Assembly: GCF_002939865.1 (NCBI RefSeq)
Contig: NZ_MDEE01000027.1
Location: 1 to 64,000, forward strand
Direction: 5' to 3'
Length of the DNA: 64,000 bases
Source of the DNA: Xanthomonas dyei
GTDB taxonomy: Bacteria > Pseudomonadota > Gammaproteobacteria > Xanthomonadales > Xanthomonadaceae
Both the position numbers and the translations under genes were made by a program. Position 1 is the stretch's first letter. Every line of letters begins with the position of its first letter. Below are positions 49,367 through 59,734 of this stretch, piece after piece. The notes under the pieces were generated by a model. The model did no database searches and was not told the origin of the DNA. It saw nothing but the letters and a program-made list of their open reading frames with translations.

Positions 49367-50353
49367 ATGACCTTCAATGCATTGCTTGCCACGCAAACCA
49401 GCGAGACGGTGACCACCGAACTCGTGCAGTTCAACGAAGACGATCTCATGCCGGGCGAGGTGACGATTGCCGTCGACTATTCGACCGTCAACTACAAGGA
49501 TGCGCTGGCGGTCACCGGACGCGGCCCGATCATTCGCCGTTTTCCGCTGATTCCCGGTATCGATCTAGCCGGTGTGGTCGAAGCGTCCAGCTACTCGGGG
49601 ATTGCGGTGGGAGACCGCGTGCTGGTCAATGGTTGGGGCTTGAGCCAGACCCATCACGGCGGCTATGCGCAAAAGGCGCGGGTGCCTGGCGATTGGTTGA
49701 TCAAGATTCCAGCGCCATTTTCCACCCACGATGCGATGGCGATCGGCACGGCCGGCTATACCGCCATGCTGGCGGTGATGGCGCTGGAGCACGGCGGGCT
49801 GACGCCCGAACGCGGCGACATCCTGGTCACCGGCGCAAATGGCGGCGCCGGTTCGGTGGCCATCGCCCTGCTGGCAGGGTTGGGCTACCGCGTGGTCGCT
49901 TCCACCGGCCGGCTGCAGCAGGCCGCATATCTGCACAGCCTGGGCGCTGCAGAAGTCATCGACCGCAGCAGTCTGTCCGAACCCGGCGCGCCGATCAGCA
50001 AGGAGCGCTGGGCAGGCGTGGTGGATGGGGTGGGCAGCCATACGCTGGCGAATGCGCTAGCGCAAACGCAGTATCGCGGCGTGGTGACCTCCTTCGGCAT
50101 GGCGCAGGGTGTGCAATTGCCGGCCTCGGTGCTGCCTTTCATCCTGCGTAACGTCACGCTGGCCGGCATCGATTCGGTCAACGCGCCGCAGGCGGTACGC
50201 CTGCAGGCTTGGTCGCGTCTGGCGCGCGATCTGGAGTTGGGAAAGCTGGCATTGACCACGACGACAGTCGGGCTGGCGGAGGTGCCGCAGATTGCCGCCC
50301 AGCTGCTGGATGGCAAGGTGCAGGGGCGTACCGTCGTGGATGTGAACGCATGA
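49367..50353 (+). CDS. acuI: Acrylyl-CoA reductase-like quinone oxidoreductase (AcuI/YhdH family)
   Basis: 328 residues, zinc-free medium-chain dehydrogenase. Close in layout to E. coli YhdH/AcuI: STVNYKDALAVTGRGPIIRR, FPLIPGIDLAGVVEA, WLIKIPAPFSTHDAMAIGTA, the nucleotide motif VTGANGGAGSVAIALL, and the end GKVQGRTVVDV. Known members reduce acrylyl-CoA with NADPH, removing a toxic electrophile. Start ATG 49367 preceded by CAAGGTC. The next gene starts inside its stop. Confidence 0.9.
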   Translation: MTFNALLATQTSETVTTELVQFNEDDLMPGEVTIAVDYSTVNYKDALAVTGRGPIIRRFPLIPGIDLAGVVEASSYSGIAVGDRVLVNGWGLSQTHHGGYAQKARVPGDWLIKIPAPFSTHDAMAIGTAGYTAMLAVMALEHGGLTPERGDILVTGANGGAGSVAIALLAGLGYRVVASTGRLQQAAYLHSLGAAEVIDRSSLSEPGAPISKERWAGVVDGVGSHTLANALAQTQYRGVVTSFGMAQGVQLPASVLPFILRNVTLAGIDSVNAPQAVRLQAWSRLARDLELGKLALTTTTVGLAEVPQIAAQLLDGKVQGRTVVDVNA

Positions 50354-50772
50354 GCGCGCCCACTGCATCGCGAGCGTTCCGCTATCTGGCCACGCTGTCG
50401 GCGCTGTTGTTTTTCGCGTTGGGCGCGGCCTGGTTGCTGGCGCCTGCGACCATGCTGGCCAACTGGGGACTCGCCTTCGACAGCAATGCGCTGGGGGTGG
50501 TGGGCCGACGCGCCGCGCCGATGTATGCGGCCATCGGTGTGATGCTGTTGCTGGTGCGTGCTGCACCGCCATCGCCGGGGCGCCGGGCCGTGATTGCCGG
50601 CTTTGCCACCGCGTGCTTGTCGCTGGCAGTGCTGGGCGTGTCGGAATGGGCTGCCGGGCATGTCAACGCCGGTATTTTTGCAGCGGTTGCCATTGAAATC
50701 GGGCTTCCGCTGGCGTTCCTGTTGGTCACGCGTGCAGAGGCCGCGCAGCGACGCGCCAACCTCGCGCGTTGA
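50350..50772 (+). CDS. Small integral membrane protein of unknown function
   Basis: 140 residues with four hydrophobic segments (LATLSALLFFALGAAWLLA; APMYAAIGVMLLLVRA; AVIAGFATACLSLAVLGV; AAVAIEIGLPLAFLLVT). The ATG overlaps the acuI stop by four bases, so it is co-translated. No catalytic motif is visible. A sensor, lipid-related or detoxification-accessory role would be speculation. Confidence 0.8.
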   Translation: MSAPTASRAFRYLATLSALLFFALGAAWLLAPATMLANWGLAFDSNALGVVGRRAAPMYAAIGVMLLLVRAAPPSPGRRAVIAGFATACLSLAVLGVSEWAAGHVNAGIFAAVAIEIGLPLAFLLVTRAEAAQRRANLAR

Positions 50773-50943
50773 TCGATGCATGACGGCAGCCTGTTGCGTG
50801 CCGTCATGCAATCGAAGGGCAGGCATAGGTGTGATGGCTGGCTACCCACTGTAGTCAGCAGCTGGCAATACCGCATGCTGGCGAGTGCAGGGGCTTCGGT
50901 GTAGCTGCCGATATCGGCTAACGGCGGTGACGCGATCGGTGTG

Positions 50944-52380
50944 TCAGCCGCGCGACGCCCGGTGTCCGCTCATTTCCTGCCCGGCGTTCTTGTCGAAGCG
51001 CAGATGCCCCCAGGTGGCGCTGAGCGAAATCAGGCTCACCACGCAAAACGCCAGCGAAAAATCGCCTTGCGCCGGTTGGGTGTGATCGCCGGCCAGCATC
51101 GCCAGTTTGAGGATCATCGCGCCGGCGCACACGCCCACCGACAGCATCAGCTGCTGCAAGGTGGTGTACAGGCTGCTGGCGGGGCTCATGCGCGCGCTGG
51201 GCACGTTTTCGTAGGCGATGGTGTTGTAGGCGGCGAACTGGAACGACATGAAGGCGCCGCACCACAACAGCAGGCCGAATATCAGCGCCGGCGGCCAGTC
51301 GGGCCGGAACAGCGCACACACCATGTAACCCAGGCTGGCCAGGATGCCATTGCCGATCAGGCTGTTGCGGTAGCCGAAGCGGCGCAGCAATTGCGGCGTG
51401 ATGCTGCGCATCAGCAACGCACCGAGTGCGGTGGCCAGAATCAGCCGCCCGCTGTGCGCAGCGCTGAAACCGAAGCCGATCTGGAACAGCAACGGCAACA
51501 GGAACGGCTGCGCGCCCTGGGTGATGCGCATCAGCGCACCGCCGATCACCGACAGCCGGAACGAGTCGATGCGCAGCAGGGTCAGATCCAGCAGCGGTGC
51601 CGGGTGGTAGCGCGCATGCCACAGATATCCCAACGACGCGGCCGCGCCGATGGCCAGCAACCAGCTGGCCATGCCGATGCCGTCCTGCTGGCTGACCATT
51701 TCCAGTCCGAACAGCAGGCAGCCCAGCGCGATGCCGCACAATACGAAGCCGCGCAGATCGAAACGTGCCGGTGCGGCGTCGGTAGGAATTTCCGGGATGA
51801 AACGGCGCACCAGCAAAAAGCCGGCGATGCCGATCGGCACGTTGATGTAGAAGATCCAGCGCCAATCCAGATACGACACGAAAAAGCCGCCCAGCGGCGG
51901 ACCCAGCATCGGGCCGATGAAGGCGGGCACGAGCGTCCAGGCCATCGCCGACACCAGATGGCGGCGCTCCACGGTGCGCAGCAGGATCAGGCGCCCGAGC
52001 GGGGCCATCATCGCGCCGCCGGCGCCTTGCAGTACGCGCGCGGCCACCATGGTGGGCAGGCTGTCGGCCAGCGAACACAGGATCGAGCCGCCCACGAATA
52101 CCCAGATCGAAGCGCCGAACACGCGGCGCAGGCCGAAGCGGTCGGCGATGGCGCCGCTGGCCGGGATCAGCACCGCCAGCGCCAGCAGATAGCTGGTCAT
52201 GGCGATGCTCATGGCTGGCGCGGCCACCCCGAAGTCGCGCGCCAGCGTCGGCAGCGCGGTCGCCAGCACCGTGGCGTCCATCTGCTCCATGAAAATGGCG
52301 CACGCCAGGATCAGCGAAATGATGCGGTAATCGGGATAACGCGGCGGCGTCACGCCGGCCTCGGACACGCTGGAAGACAT
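50944..52380 (-). CDS. MFS multidrug exporter, DHA2 (EmrB/QacA) family
   Basis: 478 residues, 14 predicted membrane segments. Motif D1 near the first helix (MEQMDATVLATALPTLARDFG), motif A as ADRFGLRRVFGAS, motif C in the fifth helix region (LVPAFIGPMLGPPLGGFF). These mark a drug:proton antiporter. No EmrA adaptor is adjacent, so it works alone or with an unlinked partner. The start ATG at 52380 gives MSSSVSEAG before the first helix. Confidence 0.93.
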   Translation of the reverse strand: MSSSVSEAGVTPPRYPDYRIISLILACAIFMEQMDATVLATALPTLARDFGVAAPAMSIAMTSYLLALAVLIPASGAIADRFGLRRVFGASIWVFVGGSILCSLADSLPTMVAARVLQGAGGAMMAPLGRLILLRTVERRHLVSAMAWTLVPAFIGPMLGPPLGGFFVSYLDWRWIFYINVPIGIAGFLLVRRFIPEIPTDAAPARFDLRGFVLCGIALGCLLFGLEMVSQQDGIGMASWLLAIGAAASLGYLWHARYHPAPLLDLTLLRIDSFRLSVIGGALMRITQGAQPFLLPLLFQIGFGFSAAHSGRLILATALGALLMRSITPQLLRRFGYRNSLIGNGILASLGYMVCALFRPDWPPALIFGLLLWCGAFMSFQFAAYNTIAYENVPSARMSPASSLYTTLQQLMLSVGVCAGAMILKLAMLAGDHTQPAQGDFSLAFCVVSLISLSATWGHLRFDKNAGQEMSGHRASRG

Positions 52381-52920
<540 letters not shown>

Positions 52921-53913
52921 TCAGCGCTGTGCGGTGCGACTGTCCCAGGCGTCCTTGATCTCCAGGATCCGTGGCAGGGCATTGCGGAAATGCTGTACCA
53001 GACGCGGTTCCAGTTGCTTGCCCGACATGCTTTCGAGCTTGCGCATTGCGTCTTCTACCGTCCACGGTGCCTTGTATGCGCGCCGCCCGCACAGCGCGTC
53101 GAACACATCGGCCACTGCCACAATGCGGGCCGATTCCGGAATGGCCTCGCCGGCCAGGCCGCTGGGATAACCGCTGCCGTCCCAGCATTCGTGGTGATGC
53201 AGCGCGATTTCGGCGGCCAGCTGGAACACCGGTCCGCGCCCGTGCCGCAGTAAGTCGTGCCCGGCTTGCGGGTGTTGCCGCACCACCGAGCGTTCGTGTT
53301 CGTCCAGCGTGTCGGGCTTGTGCAGGATGCTGCCGGGCACGGCGATCTTGCCGGCGTCGTGCAGCGGCGCGGCATCCTGCAGTGTCTGCGCCTGTTGCTG
53401 CGACCAGCCGGCGGCTTCGGCCAGGACGCGGGCATACACCGCCATGCGCCAGATGTGCGCGCCGGTGTCCGCGTCCTGACCCTGGCCGGCAGTGCCCAGA
53501 AGATGGATCGCGTCGCGGTATTGCTGTGCCAGGCGCGCGTTTTCGGCCAGCCTGAGCTGGGTGTTGATGCGCGCCTTGAGCAGGGCCGGCGAGTACGGTT
53601 TGCTGACGTAATCGGCCGCGCCCGCATCCAGCCCGGCGCGCTCGTCGTGCTCGCTGTTGCGCGAGGTCACGAACAGGATCGGGATGGCATTGCTGGAGGG
53701 TTGCTGCTTGAGCGTGCGCGCCACCGCGTAGCCATCCATGTCGGGGAGCTCGACATCCAGCAGGATCAATGCAGGCGCATGGCGCGCCACCGCATCCAGC
53801 GCTTCGCCGCCGGTTTTGGCGAACACCAGCGGAAAGTCGTCACGCAACAGCTGGCGCAGGGTCGCCAGGTTGCTGGACTCGTCGTCGACACACAGCAGGG
53901 GACGGGACGGCAT
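52921..53913 (-). CDS. Response regulator with HD-GYP domain (cyclic-di-GMP phosphodiesterase)
   Basis: 330 residues. Receiver domain 1-120 with phospho-acceptor Asp53 (LILLDVELPDMDG) and Lys105 (VSKPY). HD-GYP domain from ~145: metal pair H185-D186 in LHDAGKI, then HHECWDGSGYP at 240-250 with the GYP triad, so it should be active against cyclic-di-GMP. Same domain order as RpfG, but with a different kinase partner: the hybrid sensor kinase gene lies just upstream (34 bases), on the same strand. The start has AAGGA about 8 bases upstream. Likely function: lowering cyclic-di-GMP in response to the kinase signal. Confidence 0.93.
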   Translation of the reverse strand: MPSRPLLCVDDESSNLATLRQLLRDDFPLVFAKTGGEALDAVARHAPALILLDVELPDMDGYAVARTLKQQPSSNAIPILFVTSRNSEHDERAGLDAGAADYVSKPYSPALLKARINTQLRLAENARLAQQYRDAIHLLGTAGQGQDADTGAHIWRMAVYARVLAEAAGWSQQQAQTLQDAAPLHDAGKIAVPGSILHKPDTLDEHERSVVRQHPQAGHDLLRHGRGPVFQLAAEIALHHHECWDGSGYPSGLAGEAIPESARIVAVADVFDALCGRRAYKAPWTVEDAMRKLESMSGKQLEPRLVQHFRNALPRILEIKDAWDSRTAQR

Positions 53914-53947
53914 GGGTGGTCCTTGCCGACGGCACGGGAGATCGCCG

Positions 53948-56900
53948 TCAGCGTGGGTGGGTGGCCTGCCAGTCGCGCAGGGTGGCCTGGGCGCGACGGA
54001 AGTCGAAATCTTCCACGGCGCGTTGCAGTTCTTCCTGCAATGTCGGTGGAAGGTGCGATGCGCAGCTCAGCAGCGCCTGGTCGATCTTGTCGGCGTCGTC
54101 GGTGGACAGGGCGAGCTCCAGGATCCGCAGGCTGTCGGCGTCCAGCACCACATCGTCGTCGTTGGCTGCCGCGGTGGCGTGGTCGTGTTGCAGAAAAGTG
54201 CCAATCGCCTCGGCGGTGCGTTGCATGACGTCCTTGAGCGCGATCAGCGAGGCGGTGATGTCGTGACCGTCTTCGATGCGCGTTTCAAGATCGCTTGCCG
54301 CCCCGGCCAGCGCCGGCAGCGCGAGTGAGCCCGCCGCACCACGCAACTTGTGCGCCATTGCACCGATGGCCGGCAGTTCGTTGCGGCGCAGGTGTTCGGC
54401 TGCGACTTCGGCCGGGTCGGGGTTGTCGCGCAGCAGCTTGCTCAGATAACGCGCATACGGCTCGCGCTCGCGCCACAGGCTGTGCGCACGTGCGGCGTCC
54501 AGCAGCTCGGGATCGTCGTGCTGCCACTCGGGGCCGATGGCCAGGTCGGTTTCGTGCGGCAGCGAGGGAATGCGCTTGATCCCGGGATGCATGAAGTGAC
54601 GAATGGCGGCAACCAGTTCCTCGACATTGAACGGTTTGGCGATGAAACCGTTCATGCCCGCTTCCAGCGCTTTTTCCTGTTGCGGGCGGAATGCGCCGGC
54701 GGTCAGCGCGATCACCGGCAGGCTGGCCAGGGCAGGGATCTGCCGCAGTCGGCGGGTGGCCTCGTAGCCGTCCACCACCGGCATCTGCACATCCATCAAC
54801 ACCAGATGGAACAGATCCGGCGCGCGCTTGAGGGTGTCGACCGCTTGCTCGCCATCGTGGGCGACGGTGACCATGGCGCCTTCGCCCTCGAGAATGCGCT
54901 GCGCCACCTCGCAGTTGATCTCGCTGTCGTCGACCAACAACAGATGCGTGCCTTCCAGCCGCCGTGCCACGAAGGTGGGCGTGACCGGGCGCGCTCCCGG
55001 ACGCTCGCCGACCAGCTGTTCCACCAGACGATGCAGTGCGGCGCTGGTCACCGGCTTGGTCATCACCGCGTCCAGATCCTGTTGCTCGGGATGCTGCTCC
55101 AGCAAACGTCGCTCGTAGGCGGTGACCATCACGATCACCGGATGCGGGCCAGGGGCGGCACGTGCGCGGATTTCGCGCGCGATCGCCACACCATCGATGT
55201 CGGGCATGCGCCAGTCGAGCAGGAAGATGTCGTAGGGCTCGCTGGCCTGTTCGATCGCCTGCAGCGCGGCCTGGCCGCTGGCCACTGCATCCACGCGCCA
55301 GCCCAGGTCGGTGGTGATCCGCACCAGATTGCTGAGCGCGGCATCGTGGTCGTCGGCGATGAGCACGCGCGGCATCGCTTCGGGCGGCAGCGCCGGCAGA
55401 TCCTGCTGCGCCTTGGGTGGTGCGGCTTTTTCCAGGGTCACCACGAAATAGAACTCGCTGCCACGGCCGGGCACGCTTTCCACTTCCAGCTCGCCCCCCA
55501 TCAGCTCGATCAGGCGTCGGCTGATGGTCAGCCCCAGTCCGCTGCCGCCATAGCGCCGGCTGGTGGAGGTATCGGCTTGCAGAAACGGCGAGAAGATCAG
55601 GCTCTGCTTTTCCTTGGAAATGCCGATGCCGGTGTCGCGCACGGAGAACAGCAGCTTGACCTTGTTCGGATCGCCGCTGGGGAAACGCCGCACCGACAGC
55701 ACCACTTCGCCCTGCTCGGTGAACTTGATCGCGTTGCCGACCAGATTGACCAGCACCTGGTTGATGCGCAGCGCATCGCCCAGTAGCCAACGGCTGTCGC
55801 GCGGCAACGGCTCGACGATCATCTCCACCGGTTTGGCGCTGAGCGAGGAGCGCATCAGGTCGGCGATGTTGTCGAACAATTGATTGAGATCGAACGGTGC
55901 GCGTTCCAGATCGATGCGTCCGGCCTCGATCTTGGAAAAGTCCAGAATGTCGTTGATGATTTCCAGCAAGGTGCGTGCGGAGCGGTCGATCTTGGTGACC
56001 ATGTCCTGCGCCGCGCCGGGGAGCTCGCTGCGCTGAAGCAGATACAACATGCCCAGGATGGCGTTCATCGGGGTGCGGATTTCGTGGCTCATGTTGGCCA
56101 GGAAATCGGACTTGGACTGATTGGCGCTCTTGGCCGCATCCATCGCCAGGCGCAGCTGTTTTTCGTGCATCTTCTGCTCGGTGAGATCCACCGCGACGCC
56201 GAGGTAACCGATGACCTGATCGTTGTCGTCGCGCAGGGTGCTCAGGGTCAGCAACACCGGCAGGCGGCGACCGTCGTGACCGACATAGGTCCATTCGCTG
56301 GTGTCGCTGCGGCCCAGGCTGGTGAGCGCGGCCACCGCTTCCAGCGTGTGCGCCACCGGCACCCCGGTCTGCTCGGACAGCAGGTGCGCGCGCTCCTGCA
56401 GTTCTTCCGGTTCGACGAACTGGCTGGCCTTGCGCCGGCCGATCACGTCCTCTGCGTTATAGCCGAGCAGCTTTTCTGCGGCGCGATTGAACAGCGTGAC
56501 AAAGCCGCTGGAATCGGTGGCGATGATGGCATACCCGGCATGCGCCAGGATTGCGCGCTGCAAGACCGAGAATTTGACCAGTTCGCTGGTGCGCTCGGCC
56601 ACCTGATGTTCGAGTGAGGCGTTGAGGTCGAGAATGCGTTGATGCGACCGCACCCGCTCGGAGATATCGCGGAAAAAGTGCGAGTGCCCGCTGAGCGTGC
56701 CATCCGGTTCGATGATGGGCGCCTTGCTCGCCAGCACATGCACCTGATGGCCATCGCGGTGCCGCATGCTCTGTGCGGCCGAGGCATTGGTCGGGTACGC
56801 TTCATCGGCGTGCTCGATCTGCGGCATCGCATACGGTTGCGGCGACAGCAGCAGCGTCAGGTCCTGATCGATCGCGTCCTCGGCGGTGTAACCGAACATC

Positions 56901-58042
56901 GCTTCTGCGGCCGGGTTCCAGTGGGTGATGCGGCCATCCGGAGTTTCGGCCACGATGGCTTCGCTGGAATGGCTGACCAGTGCGGCCAGTTCCATCTGTT
57001 TGCGCAACACCTCTTCACGGCGTAGCCCGTTGCTGAAGTACAACCCCAGCAAGGCGGCAAACAGGGTGGACGCTGTCATGACCAGGCCGCCCACCAGCCA
57101 CGGCGAGGTCTGATTGAGCGAGGCCACAAAGCTGGCCGTGGGATGGGCGGTGATGACCCAGGTGCGCCCGTAAATCGGCAACAGCTGCACCACTGGCCGC
57201 CAGCGCGCGCTATCGCCGGCTGGGTTGCCGCTGCGGTAGAAATTATGGGTCGGCTCGTTGCGATCGGACAGATCCAGCGCTACGTCGTTGCGTTCGCCCA
57301 ATGCGCTTTTCACCATCTGCTCGACGCTGAAAGGCGCGTACACCCAGCCGTTGGTGGCAGCCATGCGCTGCTGCGGCGTTTGCAACGGCATGCCCTCGCG
57401 ATACACCGGCAGCAACACCAGAAAGCCGCTCTCGGTGGGCACGCGATAGCCCGACAACGAAACCGGTGAGGTCATGATCGGCTCGCCGCTGCGCGCGGCC
57501 TGCAAGGCGGCGGCGCGGCGGCGCGGTTCGGATGCGATGTCCAGACCGATAGGCCGGTTGCCCGATGACTCCGGTTCGAAGTACAGCACGATATAGCGTT
57601 CGCCATCCCACGGCGCCAGCAAGCGGCGGTGGATATCCGGCGCTCCGTCGGCACGCGCGGTCTGCAAGAACGCGTCCTCGTCGGCAGGCGCGACCCGATG
57701 GATATAACCGTAGCCCAGCACGCCGGGAAACTCGCGCGCGTAATCGCGCGAGCGGCTGTACAGGGTGAAGCGTTCTCGACTGATGACTCCGCTGCCGGCA
57801 CCGATCACCGCGCCGCGCGCGCCGCGCAAGCCGTGCTCGAAGGCGTACATGCGTTCGCTGATACTGCGCGCGAGAGTGCGCACGACATATTGAAAACGTT
57901 GCTCGCGCTCGAGCTCGTTATGCCGTTGCAGCCAGACCCCCGTGACGATGGCGGCAATCAAACCTGCGGTGAGGATCAGCAGTGCGCTGATAAAGGCGCG
58001 GCGCCCGTATTTCCTGCGCAGATCCCAGCGGCCATTCGGCAT
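53948..58042 (-). CDS. Hybrid sensor histidine kinase (CHASE-PAS-PAS-HK-REC-REC-Hpt)
   Basis: 1364 residues. Membrane segment near 20-40, periplasmic CHASE domain (~75-290; ARSISERMYAFEHGLRG, YFEPESSGNRPIGLDIASEP), a second membrane segment near 315, then two PAS domains (~355-470, NPAAEAMFGYTAEDAID; ~510-630, FNRAAEKLLGYNAEDVIG). Kinase core with phospho-His ~652 in MSHEIRTPMNAI, N box VNLVGNAIKF and GGSGLGLTISRRL. Two receivers (Asp ~942 in LLDWRMPDIDG; Asp ~1084 in LMDVQMPVVDG) and a C-terminal Hpt with His ~1230 in MAHKLRGAAG. All residues for a full His-Asp-His-Asp relay are present. Upstream of the HD-GYP regulator, its probable final target. Confidence 0.94.
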   Translation of the reverse strand: MPNGRWDLRRKYGRRAFISALLILTAGLIAAIVTGVWLQRHNELEREQRFQYVVRTLARSISERMYAFEHGLRGARGAVIGAGSGVISRERFTLYSRSRDYAREFPGVLGYGYIHRVAPADEDAFLQTARADGAPDIHRRLLAPWDGERYIVLYFEPESSGNRPIGLDIASEPRRRAAALQAARSGEPIMTSPVSLSGYRVPTESGFLVLLPVYREGMPLQTPQQRMAATNGWVYAPFSVEQMVKSALGERNDVALDLSDRNEPTHNFYRSGNPAGDSARWRPVVQLLPIYGRTWVITAHPTASFVASLNQTSPWLVGGLVMTASTLFAALLGLYFSNGLRREEVLRKQMELAALVSHSSEAIVAETPDGRITHWNPAAEAMFGYTAEDAIDQDLTLLLSPQPYAMPQIEHADEAYPTNASAAQSMRHRDGHQVHVLASKAPIIEPDGTLSGHSHFFRDISERVRSHQRILDLNASLEHQVAERTSELVKFSVLQRAILAHAGYAIIATDSSGFVTLFNRAAEKLLGYNAEDVIGRRKASQFVEPEELQERAHLLSEQTGVPVAHTLEAVAALTSLGRSDTSEWTYVGHDGRRLPVLLTLSTLRDDNDQVIGYLGVAVDLTEQKMHEKQLRLAMDAAKSANQSKSDFLANMSHEIRTPMNAILGMLYLLQRSELPGAAQDMVTKIDRSARTLLEIINDILDFSKIEAGRIDLERAPFDLNQLFDNIADLMRSSLSAKPVEMIVEPLPRDSRWLLGDALRINQVLVNLVGNAIKFTEQGEVVLSVRRFPSGDPNKVKLLFSVRDTGIGISKEKQSLIFSPFLQADTSTSRRYGGSGLGLTISRRLIELMGGELEVESVPGRGSEFYFVVTLEKAAPPKAQQDLPALPPEAMPRVLIADDHDAALSNLVRITTDLGWRVDAVASGQAALQAIEQASEPYDIFLLDWRMPDIDGVAIAREIRARAAPGPHPVIVMVTAYERRLLEQHPEQQDLDAVMTKPVTSAALHRLVEQLVGERPGARPVTPTFVARRLEGTHLLLVDDSEINCEVAQRILEGEGAMVTVAHDGEQAVDTLKRAPDLFHLVLMDVQMPVVDGYEATRRLRQIPALASLPVIALTAGAFRPQQEKALEAGMNGFIAKPFNVEELVAAIRHFMHPGIKRIPSLPHETDLAIGPEWQHDDPELLDAARAHSLWREREPYARYLSKLLRDNPDPAEVAAEHLRRNELPAIGAMAHKLRGAAGSLALPALAGAASDLETRIEDGHDITASLIALKDVMQRTAEAIGTFLQHDHATAAANDDDVVLDADSLRILELALSTDDADKIDQALLSCASHLPPTLQEELQRAVEDFDFRRAQATLRDWQATHPR

Positions 58043-58193
58043 TTTCGTTCCTTCGCCTTGCCTGTTGCGTGCCCAGTGTCCTGGCCGACGGCAACGTCGA
58101 CCGCGTGGTACCGCCTGACGATCATCCGGCTGCGTGCAGTCTCCCTAGTTGCTGCACGCTAGCCTGTTGGGCGATCAACGTCATCTCAGTGCA

Positions 58194-59498
58194 TCAGAAC
58201 GATAGCCAGATCGATAATGCGTGAAGGGCGAGGCCGATCAATCCACCGACCAAGGTCCCGTTGAAGCGAATGTATTGCAGATCGCGTCCGACACCCAATT
58301 CCAATTGTTCGACGAGGTGACGTTCGTCCCAACTTTTTACGGTCGATGCAATGTGCTCGGTGACCGATGCGCGCAGGCGCGTGGTGAGTTTGTCGGCTGC
58401 CTGCAGCATATGCTGGTTGAGTGCGTCGCGCAGTGACGGATCTTGCGACAACGCCTGGCCGAGCGATTGCATGGAGCGCTCCATGTGCGCGGCCATCGAC
58501 GACTGCTCACGCGCCAGATCGTTGCGCAGCGCAGCGCGGATCTCGCCCCACAGGCCCTGCACGTATTCCTGCAGCGCGGGATGTTGGATGGCACGTTGCT
58601 TGAGTTCTTCTACACGCGTGGCCATTTCCGGCTCGTCACGCAGGCGCGCGATGTAGCCTTGCAGCCACGCTTCATAGTCGAGCCTGATTGGATGCTCGGG
58701 CGTCTTGAGGATGTCCTGCAATTCTTCGATGGCCGCACGCGCCATGCGGTCGGCCAGACTGTCGCCGATCTCTTCGATCGGCTTGATCCAGTTCACCGTG
58801 CCGACCAGCTTGGGCCATTCGCGGCGCGCATACCGCACGATCAATGCAGACGCGCGCGTCTTGACCTGTTCCTGGTCCAGCCATTCGCCCAACCGCAGCA
58901 GCACTTCGTCGAGCAATTTCTGATGGCGCCCGTCGGTGGTGAGCAGCGCCATCACATCGCCGACCGTCGCGGCGGCGTTCCACTTGCGCAGGCGGTCCAC
59001 CACGAAGCGCTGGATGGCGCTGCGCACGGCGGCTTCGTCCAGCAGCTCCAGCGCCTGCAACATCCAGCCGCGCGCCATCTGCGCGAGCATGCGCGCCTGC
59101 TCGGGCTTGGTCAGCCATTCGCCGAGGCGGCTGGCGGGGTCGAACACGCGCAGCTTTTCCATCAACGCAGCGGGCGCAAGGAACTGGTCGCGCACGAACA
59201 CCGCCAGCCCGTCGGCCAGCCGTTCCTTGCCGCGCGGCAGGATGGCGGTGTGCGGGATCGGCAGGCCCATTGGGCGGCGAAACAGCGCCACCACCGCAAA
59301 CCAGTCGGCCAATGCGCCCACGGTGGCCGCTTCGCAGAAGGCCGACACCCAGGCCCAGATGCCTTGCTCGCCCATCAGGTGACTGACGATAAACCCGGCG
59401 AACATCGCCAGCAGCAAAGCCACCGCCAACAGCTTCATGCGCTGCAGCTGGGCACGACGGGGATCGATGGGGCGGGGAGCGCTGAGACTGGGTTCCAT
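58194..59498 (-). CDS. DUF445-family membrane protein (YjiN-like)
   Basis: 434 residues. N-terminal membrane helices (LLAVALLLAMFAGFIVSHLM; ASVGALADWFAVVALF-like AATVGALADWFAVVALFRRP), a long helical soluble region (~90-400), and a C-terminal membrane segment (GTLVGGLIGLALHALSIWL). The motif ADWFAVVALFRRPMGLPIPH is diagnostic for DUF445. Function not established. The ATG at 59498 (MEPSLSAP) is the plausible start. It lies alone on the minus strand between the sensor kinase and the ParB-like gene. Confidence 0.88.
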   Translation of the reverse strand: MEPSLSAPRPIDPRRAQLQRMKLLAVALLLAMFAGFIVSHLMGEQGIWAWVSAFCEAATVGALADWFAVVALFRRPMGLPIPHTAILPRGKERLADGLAVFVRDQFLAPAALMEKLRVFDPASRLGEWLTKPEQARMLAQMARGWMLQALELLDEAAVRSAIQRFVVDRLRKWNAAATVGDVMALLTTDGRHQKLLDEVLLRLGEWLDQEQVKTRASALIVRYARREWPKLVGTVNWIKPIEEIGDSLADRMARAAIEELQDILKTPEHPIRLDYEAWLQGYIARLRDEPEMATRVEELKQRAIQHPALQEYVQGLWGEIRAALRNDLAREQSSMAAHMERSMQSLGQALSQDPSLRDALNQHMLQAADKLTTRLRASVTEHIASTVKSWDERHLVEQLELGVGRDLQYIRFNGTLVGGLIGLALHALSIWLSF

Positions 59499-59637
59499 CC
59501 GCGAAGTGTACCCAGTCGTTTGACCAGGGCATGTCCACGGCAGGTGGCGCCGTCGTGGACGGTTGTTGGTGGCCGCGTCTTCGGTACCTGTGCTCAAGCT
59601 GCGCTTGCAACGAGGCGACCAAGCGTCCATCGCCGTC

Positions 59638-59703
59638 GTAGGAGCGCACCCGGGCGCGACGGGCTTTATCGGGACTGCCCGTCGCGCCCAGGTGCGCTCC
59701 TAC
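59638..59703. repeat. GTAGGAGCGCACC palindromic element, copy 4
   Basis: A 66-bp palindrome: arm GTAGGAGCGCACCCGGGCGC to 59660, spacer, and complementary arm ending CAGGTGCGCTCCTAC. It is the family found at 36119-36549. It sits between the ParB-like stop and the DUF445 start and may end transcription of the ParB-like gene. Confidence 0.88.
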
Positions 59704-59734
59704 GGGATGGTAGTTAGCTAGCGGGTACGCGCGC

